Below, piece by piece: positions 19,753 to 28,200 of a DNA stretch of 64,000 nucleotides. The stretch comes from Gimesia maris. Lineage in GTDB: Bacteria; Planctomycetota; Planctomycetia; Planctomycetales; Planctomycetaceae. Under the pieces are notes generated by a model. It made no database searches. It saw nothing but the letters and a program-made list of their open reading frames with translations, and was not told the origin of the DNA. The stretch is taken from NCBI RefSeq assembly GCF_008298035.1, contig NZ_CP042910.1, positions 4,851,001 to 4,915,000 of the forward strand, given 5' to 3'. Position 1 is the first letter of the stretch; each line of letters starts with the position of its first letter. The translations under genes and the position numbers were made by a program.

Positions 19753-20772
19753 ATGAGAGACTCAAACCGGACCGTACGCTGGGGAATCCTGGGTACGGCT
19801 CGTATTGCAGAGAAAATCAGCGTCGCCATTCATCAGGCAGAGAATGCTGAATTAACCTGTGTCGCCAGTCGCGATTCTGCGAAAGCAGCTGCATGGGCAA
19901 AGAAACATCGGGTTAAACGCAGTGTTGGCAGCTATGAAGCTCTCCTGCATGACCCCGAAATCGACGCTGTCTACATCCCGCTCCCCCCTTCACTTCACGG
20001 CGAGTGGACTGTCCGTGCTGCAAAAGCCGGCAAGCACGTTCTTTGTGAAAAGCCACTGGCACTGAATGTAAATCAGGCGCGCGAAATGCGACGTGTTTGC
20101 CTGGAACACGAAGTGCAACTGATGGATGGGGTCATGTGGTATCATCATCCGCGAGCGAAAAAAATACTGGATCTGATCCGCAGTGATTCCCTCGGAGAAC
20201 ACCGTCGCCTTACCTCCGCGTTCACATTCTGCTGGGATACAATCCCTGAAAATGATCTCCGATTACAGCGAAACCTCGGCGGTGGCTCGTTGGGTGATCT
20301 GGGCTGGTATTGTATTGGAGCCGCCCTGTGGGCATTCAATGAACTGCCACAAAAAGTTTTTGGAACTGCAAGGCCTTACAATGATGTAGACCTTAACTTC
20401 TCCGGAATCATGTGGTTCAGCAAAGATCGCATCGCTTCCTTTGACTGTGGATTTGATGTCAGTATGCGTAAATGGTTTGAACTGGCCGGAACAAAAGCAT
20501 CCCTGGTCTGCGACGATTTCACTCGTCCCTGGGAAAATACCACGCCACAATTTCGCATCACGGATTCTCAGGGGAATTCCACAAAGTATGAAACAGAAAA
20601 CCCATTGCAGGAAACCTGCATGATCAATCATTTCTGTAAGATCATTCGCTCGGGACACCTCGAGCAGCAATGGCCCGATCTGGGAATTAACACTCAACGG
20701 GTTCTGAATGCTCTGGATTATTCGGCACGTACTGAAACCGTCGTGAACCTGGCAGATTTCTTTCCCAAATAA
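19753..20772 (+). CDS. Gfo/Idh/MocA family oxidoreductase (cytoplasmic)
   Basis: 339 residues from the ATG at 19753; the frame also allows a TTG at 19738. The N-terminal Rossmann domain opens VRWGILGTARIAEKI, the dinucleotide-binding motif. The family marker EKP is in HVLCEKPLALN (Lys about 95). The C-terminal alpha/beta half contains GGGSLGDLGWYCIGAALW, typical of the trans-1,2-dihydrobenzene-1,2-diol dehydrogenase / glucose-fructose oxidoreductase branch. It catalyses NAD(P)-dependent oxidation or reduction of a sugar or related alcohol; the substrate is unknown. There is no Tat signal, unlike the second family member at 60385-61842. It is a single gene. Confidence 0.92.
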   Translation: MRDSNRTVRWGILGTARIAEKISVAIHQAENAELTCVASRDSAKAAAWAKKHRVKRSVGSYEALLHDPEIDAVYIPLPPSLHGEWTVRAAKAGKHVLCEKPLALNVNQAREMRRVCLEHEVQLMDGVMWYHHPRAKKILDLIRSDSLGEHRRLTSAFTFCWDTIPENDLRLQRNLGGGSLGDLGWYCIGAALWAFNELPQKVFGTARPYNDVDLNFSGIMWFSKDRIASFDCGFDVSMRKWFELAGTKASLVCDDFTRPWENTTPQFRITDSQGNSTKYETENPLQETCMINHFCKIIRSGHLEQQWPDLGINTQRVLNALDYSARTETVVNLADFFPK

Positions 20773-20778
20773 GCGCAT

Positions 20779-20814
20779 AAAAAAAGGCACTCTCACCAGT
20801 TCGATGAGAGTGCC
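20779..20814 (-). terminator. Rho-independent terminator of the pilin-like genes
   Basis: On the minus strand GGCACTCTCA (20814-20805) pairs perfectly with TGAGAGTGCC (20795-20786), with a 9-base loop, followed by seven T. It lies 84 bases after the last leftward gene. Confidence 0.9.
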
Positions 20815-20898
20815 TGAGGTGGAGACCTCCGCCTCGATGCAAGCTTGCTTTCCTGCTCGGAAAGCCGGACGTTTTTATCAGCCATTCAAGGCCGTCCA

Positions 20899-21219
20899 TC
20901 AGTTGTAGTAGCCGCTACCTTCTTTACGTGGTGAACGGTCGCAGACGATATCGTTCTCGCCATCGCAGAAGTCAACCTGGTCATGGAAGCTGCTGCCGTC
21001 CGTGCAGGCTTTATGGCCGTGAGCTCCCGCAACGTAGTAGCTCTGGTTAATCCGCCCGAAGGCACTCCCGACATCTTCCAGCTCCTGGTTGACGCCATGG
21101 GCGACTTCACTCAGCCCGACAATCATAGCCAGCACGGCGATGGTGGAAATCAGGACCAGCTCGGACGAGACAATAAAGCCGGCCTCGTCGTTCATTAAAC
21201 GGATCAGCGTAGTTTTCAT
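20899..21219 (-). CDS. Short pilin-like membrane protein, paralog B (DEAGF family)
   Basis: 106 residues from the ATG at 21219, which has GGAG 8-9 bases upstream; the longer frame to 21372 overlaps the neighbour's terminal region and is not used. The sequence opens MKTTLIRLMNDEAGFIVSSE and continues through one hydrophobic helix (LVLISTIAVLAMIVGLSEV), resembling Flp/TadE-type pilin N-termini (charged, Gly, then hydrophobic helix with an early Glu). The Glu is at +6 after the Gly rather than the usual +5. A polar tail follows with AGAHGHKACTDGSSF and three more Cys, in VDFCDGENDIVC. Family members are lineage-specific in planctomycetes. A surface filament or envelope role is inference. Confidence 0.8.
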   Translation of the reverse strand: MKTTLIRLMNDEAGFIVSSELVLISTIAVLAMIVGLSEVAHGVNQELEDVGSAFGRINQSYYVAGAHGHKACTDGSSFHDQVDFCDGENDIVCDRSPRKEGSGYYN

Positions 21220-21272
21220 GGTGATGGACTCCGGAAAGAGAATTGGTTCATTTTTGTTTCGGGTGTTTCGAA

Positions 21273-21301
21273 GCCTGCAGGGGTGGTGAGGCCCTGCAGG
21301 C
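21273..21301 (-). repeat. Perfect 10-bp hairpin between the two pilin-like genes
   Basis: GCCTGCAGGG (21273-21282) and CCCTGCAGGC (21292-21301) form a 10-bp stem with a 9-base loop. It lies in the 137-base gap between the paralogs and lacks a T run, so it is more likely an mRNA-processing or stabilising hairpin than a terminator. Confidence 0.6.
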
Positions 21302-21356
21302 GGCTGTCGTTGGAAAGAAAGCACGTTTCGGGTAGTTGAAGAGTTCTGCCTGGGGA

Positions 21357-21635
21357 TTACTGCACGTCCCACTGACCGGAGCAGAAGTCAGGGCAGTCGT
21401 TGAATCTGCTGCCATCGGTGCAGGCTTTGTGGCCATGTGCGTTGCTCAATTTGTAAGACTGATCGATACTGGCGAAGGCACTGCCGACATCTTCCAGTTC
21501 CTGGTTGACGTTGTTGGCGACTTCAGACAGTCCGACGATCATGGCCAGCACGGCGATGCTGGAGATGAGTACGAGTTCTGCAGAAACAATGAAGCCGGCT
21601 TCGTCGTTGATCAGTTGGTTGATAATGTTTTTCAT
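21357..21635 (-). CDS. Short pilin-like membrane protein, paralog A (DEAGF family)
   Basis: 92 residues from the ATG at 21635, with GGAG 8 bases upstream. It is a close paralog of the next gene. Both share INDEAGFIVS(A/S)ELVLIS, the hydrophobic helix, NQELEDVGSAF and the tail motif AHGHKACTDGS. It also has Cys in DCPDFCSG. Tandem arrangement, one terminator and conserved spacing suggest co-expression of two related subunits. The early Glu after Gly-Phe and the single N-terminal helix fit a processed pilin or pseudopilin. No prepilin peptidase or Tad assembly gene is present in this window. Confidence 0.8.
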   Translation of the reverse strand: MKNIINQLINDEAGFIVSAELVLISSIAVLAMIVGLSEVANNVNQELEDVGSAFASIDQSYKLSNAHGHKACTDGSRFNDCPDFCSGQWDVQ

Positions 21636-22223
21636 CGTGGTGGTCTCCAAAGTGTATGAAAGGTTTGCATCGAGTGGTTTGTGTTTCAAAGTTGATAAAG
21701 GGATGTAAAGCAAGCTGAATACCAAAGGGGCCCAACCGTAAATCTTTTTTAACAAACTGTTCAGAACTGGAATCGTAAGTGGTTACTGTAAAGGGAGATA
21801 AAAAAACCAGACTCAGCAGGATATTTTTGGTACCGCTCTGAAACGGATGTCTGCCACTTGAGGCGAAAAAGCAACACGCCGAGAGCAACCGGCTGTCAAT
21901 CACACGTAACCGGTTAATATTTAATTACTTAGCGCAAAGATGCCTGAAAGCAACACGTGGGAAATCGGCAACACAGGTCCCAATTGTCCTCAGTTCACCC
22001 TGAGAGGAGTCGGTATAATTAATTCAATTGTCAGAGTCTGATTGTAATGGACCGTGGAGAGTGTAGTTTCACTGCAAAAAATCAAAAAAGTGTCTGATAT
22101 CCACGATTTACTTCCGCTCGTACTCTTGACCTCAGCGGATAACAAGACATAATCTGAGGCACAGGAAGCAAGTACCACTACCAACGGTGACATATTCACT
22201 AAAGGTCAGGTACAGGCCGACTC
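21636..22223. other. Long divergent intergenic region between pilin-like genes and tRNA-Gly
   Basis: 588 bases with no convincing gene. The left part is the probable 5' region of the leftward pilin-like genes; no strong promoter was picked. It contains AACCGG and AACCGGTT near 21880-21920 and two copies of AAGCAACACG about 80 bases apart. The right end holds the tRNA promoter. Confidence 0.4.
22126..22153 (+). promoter_or_regulatory. Probable promoter of tRNA-Gly (and trigger factor)
   Basis: TTGACC (22126-22131) and CATAAT (22148-22153) are 16 bases apart, each close to the sigma-70 consensus, about 70 bases before the tRNA. Confidence 0.6.
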
Positions 22224-22295
22224 GCGGGTGTAGCTCAGTGGTAGAGCACCACGTTGCCAACGTGGCTGTCGAGGGTTCAAATCCCTTCACCCGCT
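22224..22295 (+). tRNA. tRNA-Gly (anticodon GCC)
   Basis: The 72-base cloverleaf is complete. The acceptor GCGGGTG pairs with CACCCGC, followed by discriminator T. The D-arm is GCTC-AGTGGTA-GAGC. The anticodon arm is CCACG-TTGCCAA-CGTGG with GCC at 22256-22258. The T-arm is GAGGG-TTCAAAT-CCCTT. CCA is not encoded. It lies 198 bases upstream of the trigger factor gene on the same strand. Confidence 0.97.
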
Positions 22296-22493
22296 CTTTT
22301 TTTTCGCATGCAGAATCTCAGGGACAGAAACCGAGCCCCCATCTTATTTGAATGCGGGGCTTTTCATACTTTAAGTAGTATCACCCAATACGCAACGTCG
22401 CAGCTGGCTGCTGCCACCCTCAGATTGAGTGCCGTTTTTAGGTAATGCCCCATTGCTGTTTCCAACACACAAGTAAAAGAAAAGGATTGGACC

Positions 22494-23957
22494 GTGTCTG
22501 ACGAACTCGCAACAACAGAAGAAACCGTCTCAGCGGATGGCGAGTACAAGATGTCCGTGACCGCCAAAATCGATGAGGTAGGTCCCTGTAAAAAACATGT
22601 AACCGTAACGGTTCCTCGCGCTGATATTGACCATTATTACTCAGAGTCTGTCTCCGAGCTTGGTGGCCAGGCAACAGTCCCCGGTTTCCGTGTAGGACAT
22701 GTGCCAACCAAGCTGATTGAAAAACGCTTCCGTCAGGAACTTTCTGACCAGGTAAAACAACGGGTCTTAATGGAAAGCCTGGAATTGATCGCGGAAGATA
22801 ATGATCTTGACCCGATCAACGAACCTACAATTGATATTGAAAGCCTGGAAATTCCGGAAGACGGCGAATTCACTTTCGAATTCGAAGTGGAAGTTCGCCC
22901 TGATTTCAAACTTCCTGAATACAAAGGTTTGAAACTGGAACGTCCTGCACGTGAGATCGCAGATAAAGACGTTGACGAATACCTGACTCGCTTCCTCGGC
23001 CAGTACGGCGAAATGGAAGAGCGCAAAGGCGCCGCTGAAAAAGAGGACTACCTGGAGCTTTCCATCAAATTCGAACACGATGGCAAACACCTCAGCGAAA
23101 TCGCCGAACTGGTTGTTCCCCTGCGTCCTGTATTGCGTTTGCATGATGCCGAAATCACTAACTTTGGTGAACTGATGACTGGCGTCAAAACTGGTGACAC
23201 CCGCGAAACCGAAGTGGAAGTTTCCGGCGAAGCAGATCAGATCGAGATGCGGGGCGAAAAAGTCAAAGCCCTGTTTACCGTCAAAAGCGTCAAGTTTATT
23301 CAAACTCCAGAAATCAACGAAGAACTGCTGGAACGGATCGGTGCCGAATCTGAAGAAGAACTCCGGGAAGAAGTCAAGAATATCCTGGAACGCCAGCTGA
23401 CTTACGAACAACGTCAGTCTACCCGTTCTCAGGTTCTGGACAAGATCACAGAATCTGCCGACTGGGATCTGCCGGAAACACTCGTCTCCAAGCAGGTTGA
23501 GAACGCACTGCGTCGTGAAATTCTGGAAATGCAACAGGCTGGATTCTCCCGCCAGGATATTCAGGCTCGCGAAAATGAATTACGTCAAAAAGCCATTTCG
23601 ACTACGCGTCAGGCTCTGAAGGAACATTTTGTACTCGACAAAATCGCGACCACAGAAAACCTCGAAGTACAACCTTCTGAAATTGACATGGAAATTTACT
23701 ACATGGCAATGCAGCAGGGTGAAAGCCCACGCCGGATTCGGGCCCGCATGGTCAAATCTGGAATGATCGAAAACCTGGAAGCACAGCTGCGTGAACGAAA
23801 AGCAGTTGACGTCATTCTGGAAAAAGCAGAATACACCGATGTTAAAATGAAACCACAAGAAGAAAATAAAATCTCTGCCGTGGCACGTTCGGTCTGCTCC
23901 AGCTTCTCGGCTTCTGCTGCAGAAGAGGAAGAAACTGAAGAAGCAGACGAAGAATAA
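22494..23957 (+). CDS. tig: Trigger factor (ribosome-associated chaperone)
   Basis: 487 residues from a GTG with AAAGGA upstream. The ribosome-binding domain carries the signature GFRVGHVPTKLIEKRF (about 65-80). The middle domain (about 175-265) keeps the FKBP position and length (KEDYLELSIKFEHDGKHLS, LMTGVKTGDTRETEVEV), but the aromatic active-site residues of the peptidyl-prolyl isomerase are poorly kept. The C-terminal helical arms follow. The last 30 residues form a Ser/Ala then strongly acidic tail (AAEEEETEEADEE) that makes it longer than the roughly 430-residue norm. It binds nascent chains at the ribosome exit. No clpP-clpX genes follow; instead a terminator ends the unit. Confidence 0.95.
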   Translation: MSDELATTEETVSADGEYKMSVTAKIDEVGPCKKHVTVTVPRADIDHYYSESVSELGGQATVPGFRVGHVPTKLIEKRFRQELSDQVKQRVLMESLELIAEDNDLDPINEPTIDIESLEIPEDGEFTFEFEVEVRPDFKLPEYKGLKLERPAREIADKDVDEYLTRFLGQYGEMEERKGAAEKEDYLELSIKFEHDGKHLSEIAELVVPLRPVLRLHDAEITNFGELMTGVKTGDTRETEVEVSGEADQIEMRGEKVKALFTVKSVKFIQTPEINEELLERIGAESEEELREEVKNILERQLTYEQRQSTRSQVLDKITESADWDLPETLVSKQVENALRREILEMQQAGFSRQDIQARENELRQKAISTTRQALKEHFVLDKIATTENLEVQPSEIDMEIYYMAMQQGESPRRIRARMVKSGMIENLEAQLRERKAVDVILEKAEYTDVKMKPQEENKISAVARSVCSSFSASAAEEEETEEADEE

Positions 23958-23994
23958 TTTCTTCACCGGTTTCCTAAAAATTGATTTACCCGAA

Positions 23995-24024
23995 GCGACA
24001 CTGTTGATGCAGTGTCGCTTTTTT
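23995..24024 (+). terminator. Rho-independent terminator of tig
   Basis: GCGACACTG (23995-24003) pairs perfectly with CAGTGTCGC (24010-24018) around a 6-base loop, followed by six T. Confidence 0.93.
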
Positions 24025-24176
24025 ATTTGGACCGGAATCTCTCTCAGTTTCCGTCCATGGGCCTGGTCCAACTCATCATAATAACAATCAGTCTATTCGA
24101 ATAAACAGAATGTATTAAAATATCAGCCTGATCCTGAATACATAGAATCCAAATACACTACAGGTACCATGCAACG

Positions 24177-24983
24177 ATGACTGCTGCACCGGGAGAGATC
24201 TCTCATACCAGTCCCCCGATCATTTTACTCGGGGCAAGTAATCTGACTCGTGACTTCCCGCTGATCCTGCGATTGCTGCAATCCTCCCTGAAATCCCCAC
24301 TGGATATCTACACGGCAATGGGACACGGAAGATCCTATGGCAACTGGAGTCGTGTCCTCTATCGGGCCTTGCCTGGAATAACCCGCTGTCAACTCTGGGA
24401 CGCATTCCCCACCGCGCTGACAGAGAAGTCCACTCCTCGGGCATTGTTAACTGACATCGGCAACGACCTGATCTATGGTCAATCTACTGATACCATTCTG
24501 GGCTGGGTCGAACACTGTATAAAACAGCTTAAGGAACATCAGGCACAGATCACAATCACCCTGCTTCCGGAGGCCAGTCTCGCGCAGCTCTCATCCTGGA
24601 GGTTTGAACTGACGCGACGACTCTTCTTTCCCAGTAACCCGGCTACTCTGGCAGACCTCAAAATCAAAGTCAGAGATTTAAACCAGAGCCTGATCAAGCT
24701 CGCGGATCAGGACAAAATTTCGGTCGTAACTGCCCCCAGAGATTGGTATGGTTTTGATCCGATTCACTATCGCTATTCTCAGCGAGTCAATCTCTGGAAA
24801 ACGATTCTTTCTCATTGGGATCTGCCTGAACTGAACGCAATGACTGCCCGTAATCACTGGTTCGATTCATTTTATTCTATTACTCGGTTAACCCCTTCTA
24901 CCAGGCGTCGGTGGGGAAAGCTGAAGGAGAAACCACAACCGGCTCGCATTTTGAGAGAGGGCACTCGAATTTCCGTTTTTTAA
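24177..24983 (+). CDS. SGNH/GDSL-like hydrolase-fold protein of unknown substrate
   Basis: 268 residues. No close family is recognised, but the four blocks of SGNH hydrolases can be placed. Block I is IILLGASNLTRDFP, with Ser21 as nucleophile in a GxS context. A conserved Gly lies in AMGHGRSYG. Block III is TDIGNDLIYG, with Asn96. Block V is GFDPIHYRYS, with the Asp194-x-x-His197 dyad. It has no signal peptide. An esterase or deacylase activity is therefore likely, though the divergent block I (GASN rather than GDS) lowers certainty. It stands alone upstream of the giant membrane-protein gene. Confidence 0.7.
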   Translation: MTAAPGEISHTSPPIILLGASNLTRDFPLILRLLQSSLKSPLDIYTAMGHGRSYGNWSRVLYRALPGITRCQLWDAFPTALTEKSTPRALLTDIGNDLIYGQSTDTILGWVEHCIKQLKEHQAQITITLLPEASLAQLSSWRFELTRRLFFPSNPATLADLKIKVRDLNQSLIKLADQDKISVVTAPRDWYGFDPIHYRYSQRVNLWKTILSHWDLPELNAMTARNHWFDSFYSITRLTPSTRRRWGKLKEKPQPARILREGTRISVF

Positions 24984-25111
24984 AGCACGATTGCGAGCCA
25001 TAGCTCCCCTAACAGATATCCGAACAATATCTCAGCAGGAGTAAATCACGACTCAGATGCAGGTCAAAAAGACCTAATCTGTTGCCATTCTGGAAGTTAG
25101 TAAAATAATGT

Positions 25112-25120
25112 TGATATAAT
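25112..25120 (+). promoter_or_regulatory. Extended -10 promoter of the giant membrane-protein gene
   Basis: TGA-TATAAT is a perfect extended -10 element. The -35 region 17 bases upstream (GGAAGT) is poor, as is usual for extended -10 promoters. The start of transcription would fall about 100 bases before the ATG at 25229. Confidence 0.5.
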
Positions 25121-25228
25121 TTGAACTAAAATAAAGTTAGAAAGTGATATATTGGAAATTCGGACGCCTGATTAATTATGTAGCACTACGATTACTCATG
25201 ACGCTCATCATCTTTAGAAAGCAGCAGT

Positions 25229-28200
25229 ATGGCTGGTATCTTCTACCTCAGCATTTTGATTGGCTTGATGATCATCACCGTGGTAGGACATGGTATCTGG
25301 GTACTGATTGCTTCACTTTTCCGAGCCTCTTCGACCCTTAAATCCCTGAGTGATGAATCTGCCCACGCCCCCTCTGTACAACCACCTCTGGAAATCACTT
25401 TCAACGAGGATCGACAGATTGCGCAACGTTATCTGCGACGACTGTATTATGAAGGGAAGATTCCCGAGCAGGAATTTCAGAAACTGCTCCACTATACGAC
25501 CGAAGAATTCATTTCGCCGACGCGTCCTGAACCTGCACCATCACCTCAATCGACTCAACCCATGGCCAAAGTCAGGACCGAGTCACCAGTCCCCACTCCT
25601 GTTGAACCAGAAATCGCAGCTGAAGAAGTCACAGACTTTCTGGATGAGAGTGATTTTCTAGAAGACTCTGCGACTCAACTCAAACCGGAAATTTTCTCAC
25701 TCTCGTCACAGAAACTAACCCAGCAGAGTAAGAGCCTCGAACCACCAACAGAAAAAAGAGCGATTGGCTCTCTGTTGAACGCGTTCATGGAAGATAAAAA
25801 TATTCGCTGGGGAGAACTGGTCAGTGGCCTGCTGATTGTCGGCAGCGCTATCGGGCTGGTCGTGAGCCTCTGGTCGACACTCAAAAACCAGATCCCCTAT
25901 CTGCCGGCTCTGCTCTTCCTGTTGGCAACAGCTGCTATCCATGGAGCGGGTCTGTATACATTCAAACGCTGGAAACTGGAATCAACGAGTCGCGGCCTGT
26001 TATTGATTACCGTGCTACTCGTTCCACTTAACTTCCTGGCCGGGATTCGTCTCTCCGATCATCGACCGGCAACCGACCCGCTCTTTATTCTGGCAATCAG
26101 TATCGGATTTGCCGCGTTTGGCTGGATGGTCAGTTCCGCCAGTCGTATCCTCGTCAGTTTTGGTCGATTTCCCTTACTGGGGATCGTACTGGGAACATCA
26201 GCAGGACAGTTGATTATTTCCCGGGTGGCATCCAGTGAGCCTACCTTTTTACAGACGAACCTTCTGGCAATCCTGCCAGCAGGATGTTTTATCGTCGGCG
26301 TGGCCCTGATCCTCAAGCAGACGTTGAAGTGGAAGGAGGTCACAGATTCCCGAGCCCGGGAACTGGTCACACTCGGCGGTCTGTCCGTCTTCGCTGTACT
26401 GGCCCCCTGCTGGTTGCTGATCTGGAACACAACGAACCGCCTCGAAACGTTTTCCTGCCTGACTCCTTTATTCAGCCTGATGGAAATTCTACTGTTGGGC
26501 CTGGGACTGGTCCTGCATCACCGGAAGAATGGAGATGCTACTCCCCACTGGGCGTTGACGGGTTCTTCCATCGCCATCTTTTCCGCTTTAATGATCTTGA
26601 TCAATTTTGCGATCGCCTGGCCACGCGTTGACATTCTGATTGTCCTGGGGATTGTCAATTGCATCAGTCTGTCGAGCCTCGCTATCCAGGGACGGTTTGC
26701 TCTCTGTCAGATCCCAGCATTGATTTCTGCAGCCATTGCCGGCCTGCTGGGCTTTCATCTTCTCACCGGTACGATCACCTGGGAGGGCACCTCACAGACA
26801 GCACTCATCGAAGCACTGCTGCTGGGACGCAGTTCGATCGTGCTTGCGATCTTTACTATTCTGACCACTGCAGGTGCATTATTTTTAAATCGAACAGGAA
26901 AACAGGAAGACGCCCGCTACTTCCTGTACACCGCGGGATGTTTTTCAATCCTCTCAACTTTGATCGCAGCGTATGCCGGTTTTATTACTCAGACTGATTT
27001 AAACTGGACCACGCTCGCGTTGCTGATGAATACGATATTCTGTCTTCTGGCCAACTGGCGAGTACAAAGAAAGTCTCTCTCCGCTATTGCATCGTTCCTC
27101 GGCTTTCTGACACTCCAACATGCACTCTGCCTGAATCTCTCGATTCGGGATGGACTCTCCCATTTGAAACTGTTTCCTGACGCGCCTTTTGTCTGGGGAT
27201 GTTTCATCCATGCTACGACAGGACTGCTGTTTCTGATTGGACTGCATTACTGGTGTCGGAACAGAAACCCCACTCAACCCGCCTGGTCGCTGATTCCAGT
27301 GAAGTCGAATCACTTTACCAGACCGATGATTGCTGGATCAGTATGCACATCGCTGCTCATGATACCCTACGTGCTGTTACAAAACCTGTCTGCAGAAATG
27401 CACGCATTTTATTCGTTCTGGCTGATGCTGATCTGGATCTCCATAGCGTTGATTTTAAAATCCGATCGCTGGTTTCTGTGTTCGCAGTTCGCAGGAACAG
27501 CCGGCAGTCTGTATTCTGCAACAGCCATCGGTATGCGATACCGCCTCTGGGAAGGCGATGGTTTTGAACACCCCCGTTTCTGGCTGATTCACATCCTGGC
27601 TGTCATAATCTGGATTCTGGTAGGGTCAGTCATCCATTCGAAAAAGTATTCTCGGAATATGCTGGGAGCTCTCTCGCGCAGCGCTCGCAGGAATCTACAA
27701 CCGGCCTTGCTGGCTGGATCGATCATGGCAACAGGCTTCGTCCTTTGCGCCGCCCTGTACCCGGCAATTCTAACTCAGTTGAAGGATTCCTACGCGATTG
27801 CAGCGATTCACCGTCTTGCCATTCCCTTTCTGGCAGTTTTCTTCATATACATTATGGTATTAGTCGGTATTGTCCTGACCAGTCCAAAACCAAAGCGACT
27901 GCACTCGCTACCCGGATTGATTATGGCATTGCTACTGCTGATTATTGTCTCCAACATAAGTGGCTTCGATCAGTATCTGCCTCTCTTCAGCTTTCAGCTT
28001 AAATTTGCCTCCGAAGCCTTCAGTTACTGGAGCTGGCTCTGCCTCAGTTTGCTGATCGTGGCCTGCCTGCCTTATCTTAACAGTCGCTTTCAATCAGGAA
28101 CGGCGCTGGGGGTCCTGTTTATCTCCTATCTGGTTCCTTTCCTGATCGCCGGATATTTTATAGAACAGAATTGTGCAGCAGATATTTTGCGGTGGGGTTT

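Noticed and set aside
20899..21635. Tandem pilin-like genes as a duplication left by a mobile element
   Set aside because: No terminal repeats, transposase or target duplication; divergence between the copies suggests old duplication.
22224..22295. tRNA-Gly as an integration site for a genomic island
   Set aside because: No integrase and no repeated tRNA 3' end were seen in the flanking sequence; the next gene is the housekeeping tig.
22767..23534. 255-codon minus-strand frame inside tig
   Set aside because: Shadow frame, Phe-rich because it is the complement of Glu/Lys-rich codons.
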